A stretch of 9,185 nucleotides of DNA from an uncultured Clostridia bacterium (GTDB lineage: Bacteria; Bacillota; Clostridia; Lachnospirales; Lachnospiraceae), in the NCBI GenBank assembly GCA_946623485.1, contig CAMORF010000072.1, forward strand, positions 1 through 9,185, written 5' to 3'. Within the stretch, counting starts at the first letter, position 1; every line of letters starts with the position of its first letter. The notes under the pieces were generated by a model. The model saw only the letters and a list, made by a program, of their open reading frames with translations. It ran no database searches and had not been told where the DNA came from. The translations under genes were made by a program, and so were the position numbers. Shown here in pieces: positions 7,329-9,185 of this stretch.

Positions 7329-7892
7329 TTAATTGAGCACATATGCGATGGGCTTTACGTCACTGAGAACCACGGACACAGTCACAAGCTCCCGGTCAGC
7401 GAACTGCATCTCTTCCTTGATCTCATCATCATAATCAATGATGATGTCATACTGGTACTGTTCCTGTGTATCGCCCCAGAGCACCTGCAGACGCCAGTCG
7501 GAGCGCGCCAGCTCCTGAACCTCCTCATAGGAGAAGGGATCGTCCATAACCTCCACTACACGGCCCGTGAAGCTCTTGCCGTTCGCCGGAGTGATGCTTG
7601 CCTCGTGGCCAACCAGATAAGGGCCTGAGATACTCACCGGCAGCAGGCAGACCGCCGTACGGTCATAGCTTTTTCCCTTGTATTCACCCTGAAATATCAC
7701 ACCCTGCACGGTGACAGTCTTCGGGATGCTGCCGGTAAAGCCCCACACCAGAACGCCCGTGACGATCAGGGTCAGCGCAAGAACCAGTATCCACGCAGCC
7801 GGCGTTGATACCCGGATATATTCATCAATCTTCTCCGGCGACTGCATCCGGTCGATGCTCTCCCGCCGGAACAATGATTTCTTTTCCTCCAT
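7329..7892 (-). CDS. Short HlyD/NHLM-type secretion adaptor
   Basis: A 187-residue membrane-anchored accessory protein of the exporter. The N-terminus (SLFRRESIDRMQSPEKID) followed by one transmembrane helix at about 33-52 and GSIPKTVTVQGVIF at 54-67 matches the opening of NHLM bacteriocin system secretion proteins of the HlyD family. The rest (68-187) is an extracytoplasmic beta-rich domain. It lacks the long coiled-coil hairpin and second lipoyl half usual in HlyD proteins, and from memory it is about half the family's usual length. No frameshift is visible, so it looks like a natural short form suited to a single-membrane cell. I chose ATG at 7892 because AGGGAG (7901-7906) lies 8 nt upstream; a longer frame opening with TTG at 7940 overlaps the preceding gene and has no site. 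It sits directly before the PCAT. Confidence 0.82.
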   Translation of the reverse strand: MEEKKSLFRRESIDRMQSPEKIDEYIRVSTPAAWILVLALTLIVTGVLVWGFTGSIPKTVTVQGVIFQGEYKGKSYDRTAVCLLPVSISGPYLVGHEASITPANGKSFTGRVVEVMDDPFSYEEVQELARSDWRLQVLWGDTQEQYQYDIIIDYDDEIKEEMQFADRELVTVSVVLSDVKPIAYVLN

Positions 7893-7900
7893 ATGGCCGA

Positions 7901-7906
7901 CTCCCT
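7901..7906 (-). promoter_or_regulatory. Ribosome binding site deciding the adaptor start
   Basis: AGGGAG on the minus strand, 8 nt before ATG at 7892, located in the 28-nt gap after the first secreted-protein gene. It removes 16 residues from the longest possible frame. Confidence 0.7.
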
Positions 7907-7920
7907 GAATGATGCATGCC

Positions 7921-8886
7921 TTATTCGCCCCAGATCCCAAGCCAGACTTCTAACCCAAACACATCACAGTTTCTGGACTGGGCAACCTTCTTGGTTTTGG
8001 TATATCGATAGCGATACCGATCCGTGATTCTTCCACTCAGATCCTTAGTAAACCACTCAACACTCTTCGGCTTACCGTCTGCTACTGACCATCTGTAAGT
8101 TGTCACATATCCTGTTGCAGCCCCGTTTTCATCCTTCGAGGAATAAGAAAACTTTACTCTGTATCCGGCTTTATTGTATTCGGTGACGCTCCTGGTTTCT
8201 CCGTCTGCACTGTTTTTGGTTATAGACTTCAAATTGCCGTTTTTATAATATTTTAATGAATAGCCATCCTCCCTGCTTGTAGATATCTTACCTCTTTTTA
8301 AAGTGTACGCATCCGTACTCTTCATTGTGTCAGATACATTGCCATCCTTATTCCAGGAAGAGGACGTGGTCTTACCGGAACCCTTTTTATTGTTTTTGTT
8401 CCATTTATATTTGGTCTCCGTGGTAAAAGATGCTGCAAGCTGTCCATCCTCATCATAGTAGTAGCAGACATCTTTCTCCTTAACCGGTCTTTTCTTTTTA
8501 ACCTTATATGATGTTTTAGCGGAATAGCTTTCCCCGGCTTTTCCATCCTTCGACGATACATATTTTAATGATTCCCGCCTGAGGTTGCCGCCTTTCCATT
8601 GATAAGAATACTTCAGGGATTCAGTTTCCATGCCATCATCACTTTTCCAGGTAATATCAAGAGATCTGACTTTTCCCTGCTTGTCAAAAACAGCTTTAAA
8701 TGTCTCACCGGACAGCACCCACGCACCCTTTGCATCATCCCATATGTATTCGATCCCCGCGGTCGGCACATAGTTTCTGCCGCTCCCGGCAGATTTCTTC
8801 GTCTCTTTAGCGAATGCGGTACCCGGAATCGTGGTGACTATCATCACGGCGAGCACAGCCGCCAGCAGTTTTCCTGTTATTTTCAT
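7921..8886 (-). CDS. Secreted repeat protein, proximal paralog (first operon gene)
   Basis: A 321-residue exported protein of unknown function that opens the operon. The signal peptide covers residues 1-26 (Lys at 2 and 6, hydrophobic 7-20, cut after AFA). The mature chain is built from repeated short strand-turn-strand units, such as FDKQGKVRSL, YQWKGGNLRRESLKY, YYYDEDGQL, YTLKRGKI, YYKNGNLKS and YNKAGYRVK, which look like a degenerate YD-like beta-repeat. A basic patch (KVKKKRPVKEK, 128-138) is shared with the paralog at 71-1030. Conserved Cys sit at 141 and 307, the latter in the C-terminal RNCDVFGLEVWLGIWGE. ATG at 8886 is preferred because AGGAGG (8898-8903) precedes it; the longer frame would open with a GTG inside that site. 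Sampled GC is low (35% over 8281-8340) against 62% in the ABC gene at 3301-3360. Role may be immunity, product binding or display. Confidence 0.85.
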   Translation of the reverse strand: MKITGKLLAAVLAVMIVTTIPGTAFAKETKKSAGSGRNYVPTAGIEYIWDDAKGAWVLSGETFKAVFDKQGKVRSLDITWKSDDGMETESLKYSYQWKGGNLRRESLKYVSSKDGKAGESYSAKTSYKVKKKRPVKEKDVCYYYDEDGQLAASFTTETKYKWNKNNKKGSGKTTSSSWNKDGNVSDTMKSTDAYTLKRGKISTSREDGYSLKYYKNGNLKSITKNSADGETRSVTEYNKAGYRVKFSYSSKDENGAATGYVTTYRWSVADGKPKSVEWFTKDLSGRITDRYRYRYTKTKKVAQSRNCDVFGLEVWLGIWGE

Positions 8887-8897
8887 TTTATTATCCA

Positions 8898-8903
8898 CCT
8901 CCT
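8898..8903 (-). promoter_or_regulatory. Ribosome binding site of the first operon gene
   Basis: A consensus AGGAGG on the minus strand ahead of ATG at 8886, with an 11-nt spacer (9 nt if the following TG is counted). It fixes the start at 8886 and rules out the in-frame GTG at 8898 that overlaps it. Confidence 0.8.
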
Positions 8904-8932
8904 CATATAATCAAGTAGTTTTTGTTGAAAAT

Positions 8933-8950
8933 CCAAGGTTTTTCACTTGG
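8933..8950. repeat. Small inverted repeat in the operon 5' untranslated region
   Basis: On the minus strand CCAAG and CTTGG form a 5-bp stem around an 8-nt loop (TGAAAAAC). The same segment can instead pair as CAAGTGAAAA with a downstream TTTTC and ACTTG, reaching to about 8912. The two folds exclude each other, which could allow leader-based control, but stems this short occur often by chance. Confidence 0.3.
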
Positions 8951-8979
8951 TATATCTCAGTAAGAAAAGCCAGTGTCAT
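8951..8979 (-). promoter_or_regulatory. Candidate promoter of the operon
   Basis: On the minus strand ATGACA (8974-8979, five of six matches to TTGACA) is followed after 17 nt by GATATA (8951-8956), a weak -10. Transcription would begin near 8944 and leave a leader of roughly 55-60 nt before the first gene. The correct spacing and the position in an AT-rich stretch support it; the poor -10 box and the lack of comparative data keep the call tentative. Confidence 0.35.
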
Positions 8980-9093
8980 GGATATTTCATAACATCAGGT
9001 GCTGAAATAGCGGTTGACGGGTGCAGGAAGTAAAACGTCATTGATTTCGCTCTACATGGCCTTTGTGCAAACCCCTTCCCTCTATGGCAGCGA

Positions 9094-9134
9094 ACCTCCT
9101 GTGTCCAACGGGTTCTCCTCCCTCTTCAGGAGGT
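9094..9134. repeat. Perfect 8-bp inverted repeat at the right edge
   Basis: ACCTCCTG (9094-9101) and CAGGAGGT (9127-9134) are exact inverse complements around a 25-nt loop. An alternative pairing, GAACC (9092-9096) with GGTTC (9111-9115), shares one arm. No T-run follows on either strand, so a simple intrinsic terminator is unlikely. It may belong to a structured RNA or a mobile element end. Confidence 0.4.
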
Positions 9135-9185
9135 CCCAACTTCCTTCGTACCGCCTATCCATAACCAGGGCGTCAGCTTAGCTCC

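Larger units (their letters stand above)
8887..9185. other. Intergenic region at the right edge, no convincing gene
   Basis: This stretch upstream of the operon has two parts. 8887-9000 is AT-rich and holds the ribosome binding site, small dyads and candidate promoter. 9001-9185 is richer in G+C and is interrupted by stops in the frames I translated by hand; only fragments of about 25-45 codons remain. It contains a perfect 8-bp inverted repeat described separately. It could be non-coding RNA, the end of a mobile element or a decayed gene extending past the window; I do not recognise it. Confidence 0.5.

Noticed and set aside
7893..7940. 16-residue N-terminal extension of the adaptor, opening with TTG at 7940
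   Set aside because: It would overlap the preceding gene and lacks a ribosome binding site, whereas AGGGAG precedes ATG at 7892 and the protein then starts like its family.
9069..9185. Short open stretches near the right edge considered as a transposase or reverse-transcriptase remnant
   Set aside because: Stops interrupt the frames and no motif is recognisable; reported only as an unidentified segment.
1..9185. CRISPR arrays, tRNA or rRNA genes, insertion sequence transposases
   Set aside because: No regularly spaced direct repeats, cloverleaf-like segments, rRNA-like stretches or transposase motifs were seen.

Overview
The window carries one complete minus-strand gene cluster of seven tightly packed genes, read from about 8886 down to 71. 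It is a biosynthesis and export locus for a ribosomally made, post-translationally modified peptide (RiPP) of the Nif11/NHLP-leader type. Strong AGGAGG-like ribosome binding sites, the NHLP export gene set and the protein style point to a Gram-positive Clostridia-type bacterium. A gut or rumen Lachnospiraceae/Oscillospiraceae member is my best guess, but no taxonomic marker gene is present.

Order of transcription: (1) a secreted, lysine- and tyrosine-rich protein made of short beta-hairpin-like repeats (8886-7921); (2) a short HlyD/NHLM-type secretion adaptor (7892-7329); (3) a C39 peptidase-ABC exporter, PCAT (7312-5165); (4) a companion ABC exporter without an active peptidase (5149-2975); (5) an AT-rich 115-nt spacer, then the precursor peptide (2859-2503), with a Nif11-like leader, a double-glycine site and a core of three 17-residue-spaced CxC-x-x-(A/G)-G-x-G units; (6) a radical SAM/SPASM maturase with an N-terminal recognition-domain-like region (2485-1052); (7) a second secreted protein clearly paralogous to the first (1030-71). 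Other gaps within the operon are only 15-28 nt, and each gene has its own ribosome binding site. The start codons given here were chosen from those sites, so several proteins are shorter than the longest possible reading frame.

Inferred working model: the maturase binds the leader through its N-terminal domain and modifies the Cys/Gly/aromatic core. The PCAT then cuts at the AVAGG site and exports the product with its companion ABC protein and adaptor. The two secreted proteins at the operon ends act outside the membrane in an unknown way; immunity, product binding or surface display are possible.

The most unusual parts are the triple CxC core, the presence of GG processing-like motifs inside each repeat, and the pair of paralogous secreted proteins bracketing the operon. 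The edges of the window (1-70 and 8887-9185) hold no convincing gene. They contain a candidate promoter and several inverted repeats: one at the left edge that could be a terminator or intergenic repeat, and one at the right edge of unknown nature.
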